A DNA stretch of 64,000 bases from Acidiferrum sp963771295. Lineage in GTDB: Bacteria; Acidobacteriota; Terriglobia; Acidiferrales; UBA7541. The position numbers and the translations under genes were made by a program. Location: assembly GCA_963771295.1 (NCBI GenBank), contig CAVYTB010000014.1, forward strand, positions 620,001-684,000, read 5' to 3'. Shown one piece after another: positions 49,879 through 59,010 of this stretch (position 1 is the stretch's first letter; each line of letters opens with the position of its first letter). Below the pieces are notes generated by a model that searched no databases, was not told the DNA's origin, and was given only the letters and a program-made list of their open reading frames with translations.

Positions 49879-50199
49879 ATGCGAATAGTCCGTTTGGTTT
49901 TTCCAGTATTTGCCTTATTGCTCGTGACGGCCCTCGTTTCGACCACACTTGCACACGCGCAGACTGGCAAGCTCGAAATCATTAAAGCGGTATACGGTAA
50001 AGAGGGATTGGGGAACGACGTAACCAACCGCCTTCAGAAATTGATTAAGAACAACACATTGGATGTAAAGGTCTCCAATGCCATTCTGGGAGGGGATCCG
50101 AACAAAGGCGCGGACAAGACCCTGAAAGTTGATTACAGCTATCGGGGGCAGCGTAAGCAAGTGGTAGTCAAGGAAGGCGATCGGCTGCAACTGCCCTGA
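49879..50199 (+). CDS. Small secreted protein with DUF3395-like domain
   Basis: A 106-residue protein with a signal peptide (VFALLLVTALVSTTLAHAQ). The mature part reads LEIIKAVYGKEGLGNDVTNR, LQKLIKNNTLDVKVSNAILG, then KTLKVDYSYRGQRKQVVVKE and GDRLQLP. It resembles the DUF3395 domain known from the C-terminus of DNAJC11 proteins, where a YG...DVT..L..LV....L segment is followed by LKVxYxYxGxxxxVxVxDxxxLxLP. AAAGGA precedes the ATG. The role is unknown. It follows the DASS gene by 80 bp and may be its last co-transcribed neighbour. Confidence 0.6.
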   Translation: MRIVRLVFPVFALLLVTALVSTTLAHAQTGKLEIIKAVYGKEGLGNDVTNRLQKLIKNNTLDVKVSNAILGGDPNKGADKTLKVDYSYRGQRKQVVVKEGDRLQLP

Positions 50200-50346
50200 G
50201 TTAGCCGAAGCCCGTGGGACGGGTTCAGCCTGGCTCTAGCGGCATACAATATTTGCAGCTTCAGCAAACAAGAAAAACGGACTTAGGCCCGAGATCATTG
50301 TGAGAACCTTATCTCTTGGGTAAATTTCCTTACGAGGAACGGCGCG

Positions 50347-50964
50347 ATGACGTTTCCCCATTCGAAAAAGCCAGCTCGATCCACCAAAGCGGGACTGCGT
50401 AAATTGATCGAGGGAAACGAGCGATTCATGCGAGGTCAAGCACATTTTCCCACCGTATGCAAGGAAACGCTCGCTGACTTGGCAAAAGGACAGCATCCTT
50501 ATGCAACTATCCTCGGCTGCAGTGACTCCCGAGTTCCACCGGAATTGATTTTTGATGCGGATTTTGGAGAGTTGTTCATCGTCCGCGTTGCTGGCAACGT
50601 AATCTCGCCCGAGGTGAGGGGCAGTCTGCAATATGCGTTCGAACTTCTCCGCACATCCCTTTTCGTTGTACTCGGTCACGAGGGGTGCGGTGCGGTGCAA
50701 GCCGCTCTGGACTTCAAACATCACCGCGTCAAGCAGGGTTCCCGTATTCACATCCTGACAAAGAATATTGTATCCGGCTTGTCCGACTCCGATCGGGGAC
50801 TACCGAAGGAAAAGCTTTTGGCAGCCGCGGTCGAAGCGAACGTGCGGTGGTCAATGCACCAGTTGATGGAGACCGCCGGGGGCAAGAATGCAGTGAAGAA
50901 AGGCGCCCAATTAGTCGGAGCAATCTACGAGATCAGGTCGGGACACGTCCGCTTTCTGTCTTAA
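50347..50964 (+). CDS. Beta-class carbonic anhydrase
   Basis: A 205-residue enzyme interconverting CO2 and bicarbonate. The zinc ligands are Cys58 (LGCSDSRVPPE, with the Asp60-Arg62 dyad) and His111 and Cys114 (VLGHEGCGAVQAAL). LFIVRVAGNVISPEVRGSLQ is the next conserved block. Length is normal. The short polar N-terminus (MTFPHSKKPARSTKAGLRKL) suggests the cytoplasm. ACGAGGAACGGCG lies before the ATG. Its place behind two decarboxylases that release CO2, and in a window with a SulP bicarbonate-type carrier, suggests handling of CO2/bicarbonate during acid stress (inference). Confidence 0.9.
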   Translation: MTFPHSKKPARSTKAGLRKLIEGNERFMRGQAHFPTVCKETLADLAKGQHPYATILGCSDSRVPPELIFDADFGELFIVRVAGNVISPEVRGSLQYAFELLRTSLFVVLGHEGCGAVQAALDFKHHRVKQGSRIHILTKNIVSGLSDSDRGLPKEKLLAAAVEANVRWSMHQLMETAGGKNAVKKGAQLVGAIYEIRSGHVRFLS

Positions 50965-50967
50965 ATC

Positions 50968-51720
50968 TTAAGACGCGCCCAGCTTTTGGTAATTGGAATT
51001 TGTTGTTGTGACTACCAGTTGCTTAGCAGTTGCGTTTAGAACTGTTTGCTGTTCATAGCTGGTGCCATCGGGCAAGCTGCCCATCTGCACCTTCAACGTC
51101 ACGGCATCTTTCTCCTGCCCCATGTAGGTATTGATGTTCAAGCCAGTGATTTTCTTAGTGGCAGTATTAAATGTGAGGGTCATCTTGTCGCCAGGCAGAG
51201 CACAATCAGTGAAGACTAAGTTCACAGAATCGCCTGCAGGGTTCAAGGAGACTTTGTTTGCCTGAAAAGCTGCCTGCATTTTCTGAGGGTCGGGCGGCAC
51301 ATATAGGCCGAGGACTGCCTTCACGTCTTGCATGTAATCTTTCATTTCCGCTTTTTTCTTTTCGATCAGCCTTTCCTTGGCCCTGCCACCACTCGGTTGT
51401 TGCGCTGGAGGACCGATTGGAGTCTTTTGGACCTTTCCCTCGGGACCATACTGGCAATTGTTCTTGGTCGGGGGCTTCGCGTCGCCCTTCAAAGTGAGCT
51501 GCGTTGTTTCGATCCATTGATACTGGCGGATCTTCTCTTTGTTTTCCGCCGCAGCCTGCTTGGCGGCGGCAAGCTTTTGTTGAACTTCACTATTCTGGGA
51601 AATAGCGGGGACAGCGATTGCAAGCGTTACAGCACCGACCATCAAGAAGCGCTTACTGATTTCTACAACAGTGCCAGTGATAGGTTGGTTTCCGTTCGTA
51701 TTTACAAGGCTCCGATTCAT
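50968..51720 (-). CDS. Hypothetical secreted protein
   Basis: A 250-residue protein. The ATG at 51718-51720 has GGGAG seven bases upstream; an in-frame start 12 codons earlier lacks this. A signal-like helix (RFLMVGAVTLAIAVPAIS) lies near residues 25-42. Then comes a charged helix (VQQKLAAAKQAAAENKEKIR), QYQWIETTQLTLKGDAKPPT, a cysteine, a Lys-rich helix (ERLIEKKKAEMKDYMQDVKA), and a beta part with VFTDCALPGDKMTLTFNTAT and ending TTTNSNYQKLGAS. It resembles secreted orphans frequent in Acidobacteriota. Its function is unknown. It converges with the carbonic anhydrase gene, only three bases apart. Confidence 0.65.
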   Translation of the reverse strand: MNRSLVNTNGNQPITGTVVEISKRFLMVGAVTLAIAVPAISQNSEVQQKLAAAKQAAAENKEKIRQYQWIETTQLTLKGDAKPPTKNNCQYGPEGKVQKTPIGPPAQQPSGGRAKERLIEKKKAEMKDYMQDVKAVLGLYVPPDPQKMQAAFQANKVSLNPAGDSVNLVFTDCALPGDKMTLTFNTATKKITGLNINTYMGQEKDAVTLKVQMGSLPDGTSYEQQTVLNATAKQLVVTTTNSNYQKLGAS

Positions 51721-51922
51721 TTGTGCTCTCCCTAGTCTTACTCCATCGACCTTCACGGTCCGCAGAGTTGAGATGAAAGCATTGCTCTCGTCGTTGTCGG
51801 GAACTTCTTTTAAGAGTTACTGCAACAAGCGGGGTCGGCTTTTTTCATGCATTCCTTCACGAACGACCGACGATCGACGCCCGTTACCCGACCTACATGT
51901 TGCCGAGAGTCCTGCGGGATGG

Positions 51923-52504
51923 CTATTGTTGGAAGACTATAGGAGGTCCGCTGACTCGTTTCGCTTTGAGGTCGACAGTCACCTCGACGCGGTCGGCAAT
52001 TTTGACAAGCGGGATTCCTTTGTTCATCCCGTAGTCCTTACGGTCGAAGGCCATTGTCCCTTTTACGGTTCCTGCACCGGTCCCCTTACCTTCGACCGCA
52101 AACGTCAGCTTCTCCGGTTTCGTTACGCCGCGTATGGTAAAGTCGCCGTCGAATACGATCGTATCGGGACCAGTCTGTTCGACCTTTGCTGAGTGAAACG
52201 TGATCAAAGGATCGTTCTCGACATCGAAGAAGTCTTTGCTTTTTAGCTTACCGTCCTTCATACCACTCCCGGTGTTCACCGTGGCAGCCTGAATCTTAAT
52301 GTCCAAAACTGCTGTCGAGAGTTCAGGGGAGGTCATCGTTAAACTCGCGTCCCACTTGTCGAACTTGCCGACGATAGCCACGGATGCCTTCACGTCAAAC
52401 TTTATCGTGCTTTCACCCTTCGCAACCTCGAAAACAGGAGCCTGCGCAGGGCTTACTGGCGGAAACAGGACGGATGCTAAGAGAAAAAGAATAGTTAATC
52501 TCAT
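51923..52504 (-). CDS. yceI: YceI-family periplasmic lipid-binding protein
   Basis: A 193-residue protein of the YceI-like family: signal peptide (LTILFLLASVLFPPVSPAQA) and one lipocalin-like beta-barrel thought to bind isoprenoid-type lipids such as polyprenyl carriers. Typical segments are TIKFDVKASVAIVGKFDKWD, LKSKDFFDVENDPLITFHSA, FTIRGVTKPEKLTFAVEGKG, and a final VEVTVDLKAKR. The ATG at 52504 begins the signal peptide; the frame stays open upstream, but this lacks a signal. It lies 49 bp after the mscS gene and may be read with it. A decayed copy of the 3' half is at 37759-38010. Confidence 0.85.
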   Translation of the reverse strand: MRLTILFLLASVLFPPVSPAQAPVFEVAKGESTIKFDVKASVAIVGKFDKWDASLTMTSPELSTAVLDIKIQAATVNTGSGMKDGKLKSKDFFDVENDPLITFHSAKVEQTGPDTIVFDGDFTIRGVTKPEKLTFAVEGKGTGAGTVKGTMAFDRKDYGMNKGIPLVKIADRVEVTVDLKAKRVSGPPIVFQQ

Positions 52505-52553
52505 GCTCGCGAGTGTGCGACTTCCGTGCTGCGTTGTCAATGATCTATGCGGT

Positions 52554-54245
52554 CTACTTACCAGAGCAGCTAGGATCGTCCAGCTTGCAAGTGATACGGG
52601 GGAGAGGTGGCGATGGCTTAGCATCCCATTTCTCTCGAGGCACCATGACACTTCCGTTGGGCTGAATCATGTAGTGCGGGGACATGATCTGCACGCCAAA
52701 TTCGTTGAAGGCATCCTGTAACGCGGAATTGAGGTTGGAGACAGTTTGGATCCGCAATCCCTCGTCTTCCAGTCGCGCAATTAGTGTGTATTCAACATAG
52801 AAGTCGGAAAGCTGCTTCTGCACTACGGATGGTTTGGACGCCTTGCTGATATTTGGGGTGCGATCTGCAGCCAATTCCAGCAGCGCGTGAACTTGTCGCC
52901 AAGGAACATCATAGCCGATCGTTACAGTGGAACTGACCGACATGCCGTCGGGGTGACCAAGTCTCGTGTAATTCCGTGTGGGGGTGCCGACCAGTACAGA
53001 ATTAGGGATCGTCACTTCTTGACCTTCGATCGTACGGATCTTGGCGGCCAGGAGCCCGACGTCCAACACTTTCCCTTCCGTCTCATTAACCTTCACCCAT
53101 TCGCCTCTCTTTAGCGTTCTGGAATACACCACAAACAATCCACTCATGATCTGGTTGATGATTCCTGTCGAGCCGAGGGAAATCACAAGGCCAAAAAAGA
53201 CGCTGAGACCTTTGAATGCCTCCGTATGCGATCCTGGTATGTAGGGATAGGCGACAATGATCGCGAAGATCCAAACAATGGCAGAGAAGATGCGCTTGGT
53301 GGCGTGGGCTACGTCCGCATCCATCCAAGTAACGGATATTGTTCCGGCCGCCACCTGTTCGAACAGCAAGTTCGCTGCTCGCACAAGCCAGCGTGTGACA
53401 ATAAAGATCAAGGCGACCATCACCAGTCCCGGGAATGCGTTTAAGACCGTGGTTGCCAAATCCCGTAGAGAATTCAGCACGTAGCTTCCTGCCTGCTTTC
53501 CCCAAGGCTCGGTGTAAGGAAAGCGGCGAAGTGAGAGTGCGACCCAGACATAGATCAGGGAGAGAGTAAGAATCCATGCAAGCAAGCGCAGAATTCCATA
53601 AACTGCGGCAGCGATGTGCGGCAGCACGTCGACGCGAAACAAGGTCAAGGATGTAGATTCTGCCTTTTTGCGCAAGAACTTGACTACCCACGATTGACCC
53701 TTCCACACGGCGATGCACAGAGCGACAAGCACCACCAAGCCAATCAGTGTATGTAACAGGCCGCCCCGAATCACGGGCCAGGATCGTTCCGCAATGCGTG
53801 CCTGCAGGGCTTCTTTGAGGTTTCGGACTGCGGAGTCAGAAGTTTGCTCCAGTTTCTCGCCGGATTCTTTGTCCAAATCGGCTGTCCCTAAAAAGAATAG
53901 GAGATTGCCCCTGAATACGAATCCGATTCCGTCTTGATTGTCGACCTTTACGGGCTGGATTACGATTTCGTCCGCAGAAGCGTTTAACGGGAGTTGCGCC
54001 AGTTTTTCCGATGCACGTTCGGCCCGATATTCCGGCGTGGCTCCGGCGACGGTTGCGCGTTGCACGGTAATGACGCGGTTCCAGAATTTTATCGGGGCTT
54101 CGCTTGTCGAGAATTGACCGGGTGTTGCGTTTTGAGCCGCGGCAACGGTCGATGGCGACAGAGGAGAGACAACAAAAAACAAGGCGGCAATCAATCCAAA
54201 GATGAGCAGCCGCAACACTCGGCGCACAAAGAATTCATTTCGCAC
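52554..54245 (-). CDS. MscS-family mechanosensitive channel
   Basis: A 563-residue channel, longer than E. coli MscS (286). A signal peptide (GLIAALFFVVSPLSPSTVAA) and a periplasmic N-terminal domain of about 120 residues precede about five helices (from about 163). The MscS core comes at 335-520: pore-lining helix GLSVFFGLVISLGSTGIINQ, then FVVYSRTLKRGEWVKVNETE and GKVLDVGLLAAKIRTIEGQE, and a C-terminal alpha-beta domain. The GTG start has AGGTGG six bases upstream. Such channels release solutes after osmotic down-shock. It starts a minus-strand run with yceI. Confidence 0.85.
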   Translation of the reverse strand: MRNEFFVRRVLRLLIFGLIAALFFVVSPLSPSTVAAAQNATPGQFSTSEAPIKFWNRVITVQRATVAGATPEYRAERASEKLAQLPLNASADEIVIQPVKVDNQDGIGFVFRGNLLFFLGTADLDKESGEKLEQTSDSAVRNLKEALQARIAERSWPVIRGGLLHTLIGLVVLVALCIAVWKGQSWVVKFLRKKAESTSLTLFRVDVLPHIAAAVYGILRLLAWILTLSLIYVWVALSLRRFPYTEPWGKQAGSYVLNSLRDLATTVLNAFPGLVMVALIFIVTRWLVRAANLLFEQVAAGTISVTWMDADVAHATKRIFSAIVWIFAIIVAYPYIPGSHTEAFKGLSVFFGLVISLGSTGIINQIMSGLFVVYSRTLKRGEWVKVNETEGKVLDVGLLAAKIRTIEGQEVTIPNSVLVGTPTRNYTRLGHPDGMSVSSTVTIGYDVPWRQVHALLELAADRTPNISKASKPSVVQKQLSDFYVEYTLIARLEDEGLRIQTVSNLNSALQDAFNEFGVQIMSPHYMIQPNGSVMVPREKWDAKPSPPLPRITCKLDDPSCSGK

Positions 54246-54877
54246 GGATCCACCTCACGGTTTTACCTCTTGGGAAACGCTCGTTAGCGCTTTCTACTGT
54301 TACCGTTTGACTCCAGTCTGCACTGTAAAGCTAAGATCGCGCAACTTAGCTCGCGGTCCATGATGTTGGCATCAAACAAAAATCGAGATGTGAGTTGCGG
54401 GGAATTTTCTAGTTTGTCTTCAGCAAGAGCGCGGCCAGTGGAAGTTAGAGCCAGAAATCTGGACAAATTCAAACTGCAGAACATCTCTGAACGCGCACGG
54501 AATATCAGGCTAAGATTCAGTCTCAGTGACAGCGTGTTCGAAGACAGCCGAACACTTCTATTTGTCGAACTCAATCCCCGAGTTCGCTGCTGCCCACTAT
54601 TAAGCTATTTTTTCATCGCGTCATACGCGCGGACGATCGCTATCTAGCGTTTTCGCTATATAACGGCTAGAAAGGATTGGCAGCTGATAACTGCTCGTTT
54701 CGGGGCATACCAAAAACGGATTGGCATGATCCGCACATCCATTCGGAGCGCCACTCTTTCATTTTGACTGGAAGCACAAACCAATTGTGAATGGCTATTA
54801 CCATCCAGTGGATCGGAACACAGACGAGAATTGAGATGATGCTTGGGATAAAGAGCCTGTCCGTGGCGAATTCCTGT
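54246..54877. other. Gap with no confident gene
   Basis: Upstream region of the mscS gene and the flank of the broken transposase. Several short frames exist on both strands, but none has a ribosome site or recognisable family. No repeats or promoters clear enough to list were found. Confidence 0.35.
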
Positions 54878-55965
54878 TTATGCCGCGATTGGCGTGTGAA
54901 AGAGCCCGCGACAATGGCCACGCCAACGATACGATTTCAAGGTCGCGCAGACGTTGACCTCAGGAGGTTCCTCCGGTGTTTTGCCGGCGAGACCAGCGTG
55001 ACTTCGATGCAAATTGTAATAGTCCCTGAACTCCAATAGCTTCGATTCTAGATCTACAGCTGTCCAGAACAGCGCGACATCTAAGTACTCTCGACGAATG
55101 GTTCCAATAAGCCGCTCGACGAACGGATGTGACATCGGCACGTAAGGCAAGTTTTGACCTCAGTGATGCCGAGCACCCGAAGATTCGCCTGCCATTGATG
55201 AAAACGATACAGTGGATCGTGATCCGAGCTCAGATATTTCGGAACCGTTTGGCATCGAATCGCTCGATTAAACATCCGACATAATCCGAGCTCATCCAAG
55301 ATGCCGCGGTGAACGCCGAATCCGATGATACGGCGGGTATATTGGTCCATGACCACCAGCACCCAGTACCTCCGCAACGCCACCGATTCACAGCGGAATA
55401 GGTCGATGCTGTAGAGGCTGTCCTTCGCGTGGCCTAAGAAGGTGAGCCACGAAGGACCGCTACGATCTGCAGGAGGTTGGTAATGGGCTGCGAGAATTCG
55501 GCGAATGACGTCCTTGTTGATGTCGATACCGAAGGCCAAGGCAATCTGCTCGGCAATGCGTGGGCATCCCCAACGTGGATTGCGCTGCTTCATTTCAACA
55601 ACGGCACGAATCAGATCTTCGCTTGGGCCTTTCGGTCCCGGCCTCGTTCTGCGCTTTGCGGAAAACAAAAGTCGGTACTTTCGATGCACCAGAGCGCGAT
55701 GAAAGTTGAGAAGCGACGATGGTTTCACCACGATTGCGGATCGTACGAAGCGTCTCGGCAGCACAAGTATCGCGCACAATCCGGCGATAAGCCGGTCCGA
55801 GGTGCAGAGATTCGGCCCTCGGTGTCGGGAACGATTCAGAATCAGCAATTGATGTCTGAGCAGAACGGATTCAGCGAGAACTGCCCGCATGCCTCGGGAC
55901 GAACCAGACGAATAAGGACGGTGACGACATGGACGAATAGGAGGATGAGATCGCGCATGCAGCAT
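54878..55965 (-). pseudogene. Integrase-core (IS481/IS3-like) transposase broken by frameshifts
   Basis: A transposase of about 360 residues read leftwards in three frames. Pieces in order: MLHA; RDLILLFVHVVTVLIRLVRP; RGMRAVLAESVLLRHQLLIL through SIDLFRCESVALRRYWVLVV, SSDHDPLYRFHQWQANLRVL and EVKT; then LPYVPMSHPFVERLIGTIRR through the end LFHTPIAA. Frame changes lie near 55,950, 55,905 and 55,150. The catalytic Asp, Asp, Glu are still visible in SIDLF, SSDHD and FVERL. The C-terminus is complete. It is inactive unless the changes are sequencing errors, which three separate shifts make unlikely. Confidence 0.75.
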
Positions 55966-56531
55966 GTTATCAAGAAAAATAAAAAGCGCGGCTTGTGGCC
56001 TGAATTGGGAATTCGCCAAGGACAGGTGTACGGATGAGCAGATTTGGAACGGATCCACCGAGGACGCGGCAACTGCTCAGACTAACTTCTGGACCGGTTC
56101 TTCTTTCGGTTTCGCCGGTAATTGACCCAGGCGACGGCTCGAAAAGAGCCAAAAACGACGTGTTTTGATCAGAAACTACACAACTGGTGGCCGACCGTCG
56201 ACCACGAACACTCTACGCATAGCCAATCGTTCGGCCATGCGGCCAACGTCTACGCCCATCCCGAGAAAATTTGAAAACAATCGATATTTCCTCAGGCCAA
56301 CTTGACCCTAGATGCCATGAAAACACGGGTGATGGCGTAGTGCGTCGAAGTGATACCAGACGTTAAGGAAGACGAGGTTGGTTTCTCACAGATTGAAACT
56401 CGTGAGGATCAGACAACTGCAGAGGATTCTTCAGGGAATACTTTGTTTCTTCCGCTGACACATCGAAACTCAACAAGGCACCAAACGTTGCTGAAGTAGC
56501 TTGCACTGTCGTAATTCGAGAGCGATGAGCC
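55966..56531. other. Gap with no confident gene
   Basis: Contains the upstream region of the broken transposase and probably one end of its element, but no inverted repeat was established. GGCTC-GAAAA-GAGCC near 56,130 is a small hairpin without a T run. No coding frame is supported. Confidence 0.35.
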
Positions 56532-57177
56532 TCAAGGCCCGGTTTTTTCTCTTCGAGAAGAGACAGCATAAATCGCGAGCCCGCCGATCATTCCGGCAAG
56601 TGCCGTAATCTTCCACGCCAAATCGTAACTGTGGCGCGCGTCAAACAGCCTTCCCACGATCCATGGCAATCCCCATTGCCCCAGTGAATATCCCATGATG
56701 ATCAAGGCAAGCAGTTTGCCGAGCGAAGCCGTTCCAAAACTCTCCGCCGTCACCAGCGGAACAAGCATGTAATCTGCTCCCATCGAAAATCCGAAAACTA
56801 ATGCGAACGTCCACGCCGCTGCAGGCTGCCTGAACATGGCGAGCAAGAGCACAGATGCTCCCATCAAAAAATAGAAAAGTGCCATCGCGTTCTTCTTTCG
56901 GACCTGATCCGCCGCGTACCCAACGAGAATTCTTCCAGCGAGGCTCGCTGTCAGCAGCCCGGTGGAAAAGCGCGATGCCACCGTCGCCGAGTAGCCTTGG
57001 TCTTTCAAAAACAAAATGAAGTGTTGAATGACCGATCCAACTGCGCCAATCGCCAATGTCGAGCCTAGGAGAATCAGCCAAAAATTTGTCGTTCGCACCG
57101 CTTCCATCACACCGCTCGAAGCTATGGCGCCAGTGGTCTCGGAGCAAGAGACCTTCGCAGGGGCCTGCAGAGTTTTT
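56532..57177 (-). pseudogene. C-terminal half of an MFS transporter
   Basis: The open frame encodes the second half of a major facilitator protein: about six helices beginning RTTNFWLILLGSTLAIGAVG, then SVIQHFILFLKDQGYSATVA, GLLTASLAGRILVGYAADQV (the G-x-x-x-D-R-like loop) and GYSLGQWGLPWIVGRLFD. The first six helices are missing, and a stop lies in frame at about 57,178. The break falls just before the terminase-like gene on the other strand, so insertion of that island probably cut the gene. As half a transporter it is likely non-functional. Confidence 0.7.
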
Positions 57178-57200
57178 CAAACGTGATACCCTAGCGAGTT

Positions 57201-57707
57201 ATGGCTTCAAACAAATCGAGCAGGCGCAAAAGAAAAGAGCTCTCGCCTCGACAAATGAAACTGATCAAGGCTCGCGCGGAAGGAAAGACCTACAAGCAAG
57301 CTGCTATCGAAGCAGGCTATTCCCCCAAACACGCAGCCCAGAATGGCTACCAAGCACTCTCGCAGATCCGTGGGCGGGTTCAGGATCTCCTCGTCAGAAA
57401 CGGATTGGATGAGAACACAGCTATAGAAAAATACCTAAAACCTTTGCTCGAGGCTCGAGAGACAGTCTTCTTCCAGAAGAACGGCAAAGTCACTGCTACG
57501 AGGAAGGTCGAAGCGTTGGCGATTCGCTTGAATGCGCTTAAGGAACTCTTCCTGCTGCACGGATCCTACGCTCCACGCGATCCAAAGGAAGCAGAGCAAT
57601 TCGGGGTCAAGGTCGTGGTGGTGGATATTCCCCGTCCACCGAATACTTTCGATTGGGAAGCGGCAGAACGAGAGGACGACGAACGAGATCCACCCTTGGC
57701 CGAGTAG
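57201..57707 (+). CDS. Phage terminase small-subunit-like protein
   Basis: A 168-residue protein. The N-terminal helix-turn-helix (LSPRQMKLIKARAEGKTYKQ, AAIEAGYSPKHAAQNGYQAL) is the DNA-recognition domain of phage terminase small subunits, which mark the packaging start on viral DNA. The rest is a helical part (ARETVFFQKNGKVTATRKVE) and an acidic tail (DWEAAEREDDERDPPLAE). No large terminase or other phage gene is nearby, so this is an isolated relic or a repurposed DNA-binding protein. A second, shorter relative lies at 58288. It abuts the broken MFS gene. Confidence 0.65.
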   Translation: MASNKSSRRKRKELSPRQMKLIKARAEGKTYKQAAIEAGYSPKHAAQNGYQALSQIRGRVQDLLVRNGLDENTAIEKYLKPLLEARETVFFQKNGKVTATRKVEALAIRLNALKELFLLHGSYAPRDPKEAEQFGVKVVVVDIPRPPNTFDWEAAEREDDERDPPLAE

Positions 57708-58541
57708 GCCAGTCAAGGGCCATTGCGAACTACGAGAATGTCGCCCAAGCTCCGCATCTCAACCGCCCTCGACTTAATCTTGACACCTAACCACGCGTTT
57801 ACCCTATCGACGGGCAATACCTAGATCGATGCGGACCCAGCCGGCGTTGCTAATATCAGAGAGTTATTTGCACACTCTTGGAAAGTGTTTGCAAGTTTGC
57901 GGCTTGACAATAGTTTGTCGCGATCGCGCCCTCGGTGGTGGTAGCCCGATACCGCGTCACATGTTGCATTTAGCGCCGTTCAACAATACCGAGACTCATG
58001 TCCTTGCTTGGCAGCAAATATGCTCAAACACTCCTTACGGGCTACTCGGTCAGACGTTTCAATCCTCCGCCCCTGATGGAATGAGACCCATGCGATTAAC
58101 AGTCCTGATACCGGTAGCCCGTGCTAGTGGCCGGGATTGCAATCCCTCAAAGTGGTGCGGCCTGGGCAGGTCTCACTCGTGAGCGGAACCAACCTCGGCC
58201 ACTCACCTCACCCTCTAGCGATCTGACAGCGAAACGAATAACTGGCGCTGAAAATGGCACGCCGCGTGACACGCTCACACCCCCGACGATCCAAAGGAGG
58301 CAGGGCAGTTTGGCGTCAAGGTGATCGTATTGGAGATGCCACGACCGCCGAAGCTGATCGATGGCAAAAGGGTGGAACAGGATGACGACGATGATGATTA
58401 GCCGCCGCATTCGCGAGCCTATTCGCGTTTTTCTTTGCGTAGCAAAAGCCGCAGGCACCGAGTGCACTGGGGTGTGAACACCTGCCCGACGTAGAAGCCA
58501 TATTGCTCGAGGTCGACAGCGCAGTCTATGAAGATTTCAGG
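57708..58541. other. Gap with a terminase fragment
   Basis: Besides the fragment at 58288-58401 no gene is seen. The stretch 57708-58287 has no clear coding character. Confidence 0.35.
58288..58401 (+). pseudogene. 3' fragment of a second terminase small-subunit-like gene
   Basis: DPKEAGQFGVKVIVLEMPRP followed by an acidic DDDDDD end. It matches the C-terminus of the 57201 gene (DPKEAEQFGVKVVVVDIPRP) but differs enough to come from another copy. The upstream 130 residues are missing. Confidence 0.65.
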
Positions 58542-58736
58542 TCAGTCAGTCTTCCAAGTCGCGAGATAGTTGTCCAATTGACCGCATTCAATAAGCCATT
58601 TACCCAGCTGAGTTATTGCCCATACAGGCTTGACCTCACCATTGCGTGCGGTTCTGAACTCGCCAGTCTTTTCCGCTAAACCCTTGCGTTCCAGAGAATC
58701 GAATACTTCATCCGCAATTGTCTTTGGCTTTGGCAT
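58542..58736 (-). CDS. Small hypothetical protein
   Basis: A 64-residue protein beginning MPKPKTIADEVFDSLERKGL. A strong ribosome site (AAGGAGG six bases before the ATG at 58736) supports translation. The fold looks like a winged-helix: an N-terminal helix, AEKTGEFRTARNGEVKPVWA as a beta hairpin, then TQLGKWLIECGQLDNYLATW. It overlaps the end of the next upstream gene (58708-59010) by 29 bases, indicating a two-gene unit. No family recognised. Confidence 0.6.
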   Translation of the reverse strand: MPKPKTIADEVFDSLERKGLAEKTGEFRTARNGEVKPVWAITQLGKWLIECGQLDNYLATWKTD

Positions 58737-59010
58737 CAATAACCTCCTTCCTTAAACCCTCGATGAGCTTCGGAATGAAATCGTCCAGGTATTGCGAGAA
58801 TCGTAGAGCTCTCTTCTTGGCCAGTTCCGCCCTATATTCCCTCTTAGCTCTCCAGACGCTCTCGAGTGCCGCGCTAATGCCCTCTCTTTCAGCGACCGTA
58901 TCGCCGAATTTGCGGCGATCTCGCCAAAGGGCATGTCCAATCCGTATGAGTTGCGCTTCGCCTCTGTCCAGGTCTCTGTAGTCGTATTTCTGCCTTGCTG
59001 TTAGTTTCAT
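58708..59010 (-). CDS. Small helical hypothetical protein
   Basis: A 100-residue, strongly charged helical protein: MKLTARQKYDYRDLDRGEAQ, LIRIGHALWRDRRKFGDTVA, EREGISAALESVWRAKREYR and a Lys/Glu-rich end (IPKLIEGLRKEVIDAKAKDN). The ATG at 59010 has GAGGG close upstream; a longer frame to 59133 begins without a ribosome site and is not favoured. It is the first gene of a pair with 58542-58736. The position next to terminase-like genes and an att-like tRNA end suggests a mobile-island origin (inference). Confidence 0.55.
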   Translation of the reverse strand: MKLTARQKYDYRDLDRGEAQLIRIGHALWRDRRKFGDTVAEREGISAALESVWRAKREYRAELAKKRALRFSQYLDDFIPKLIEGLRKEVIDAKAKDNCG

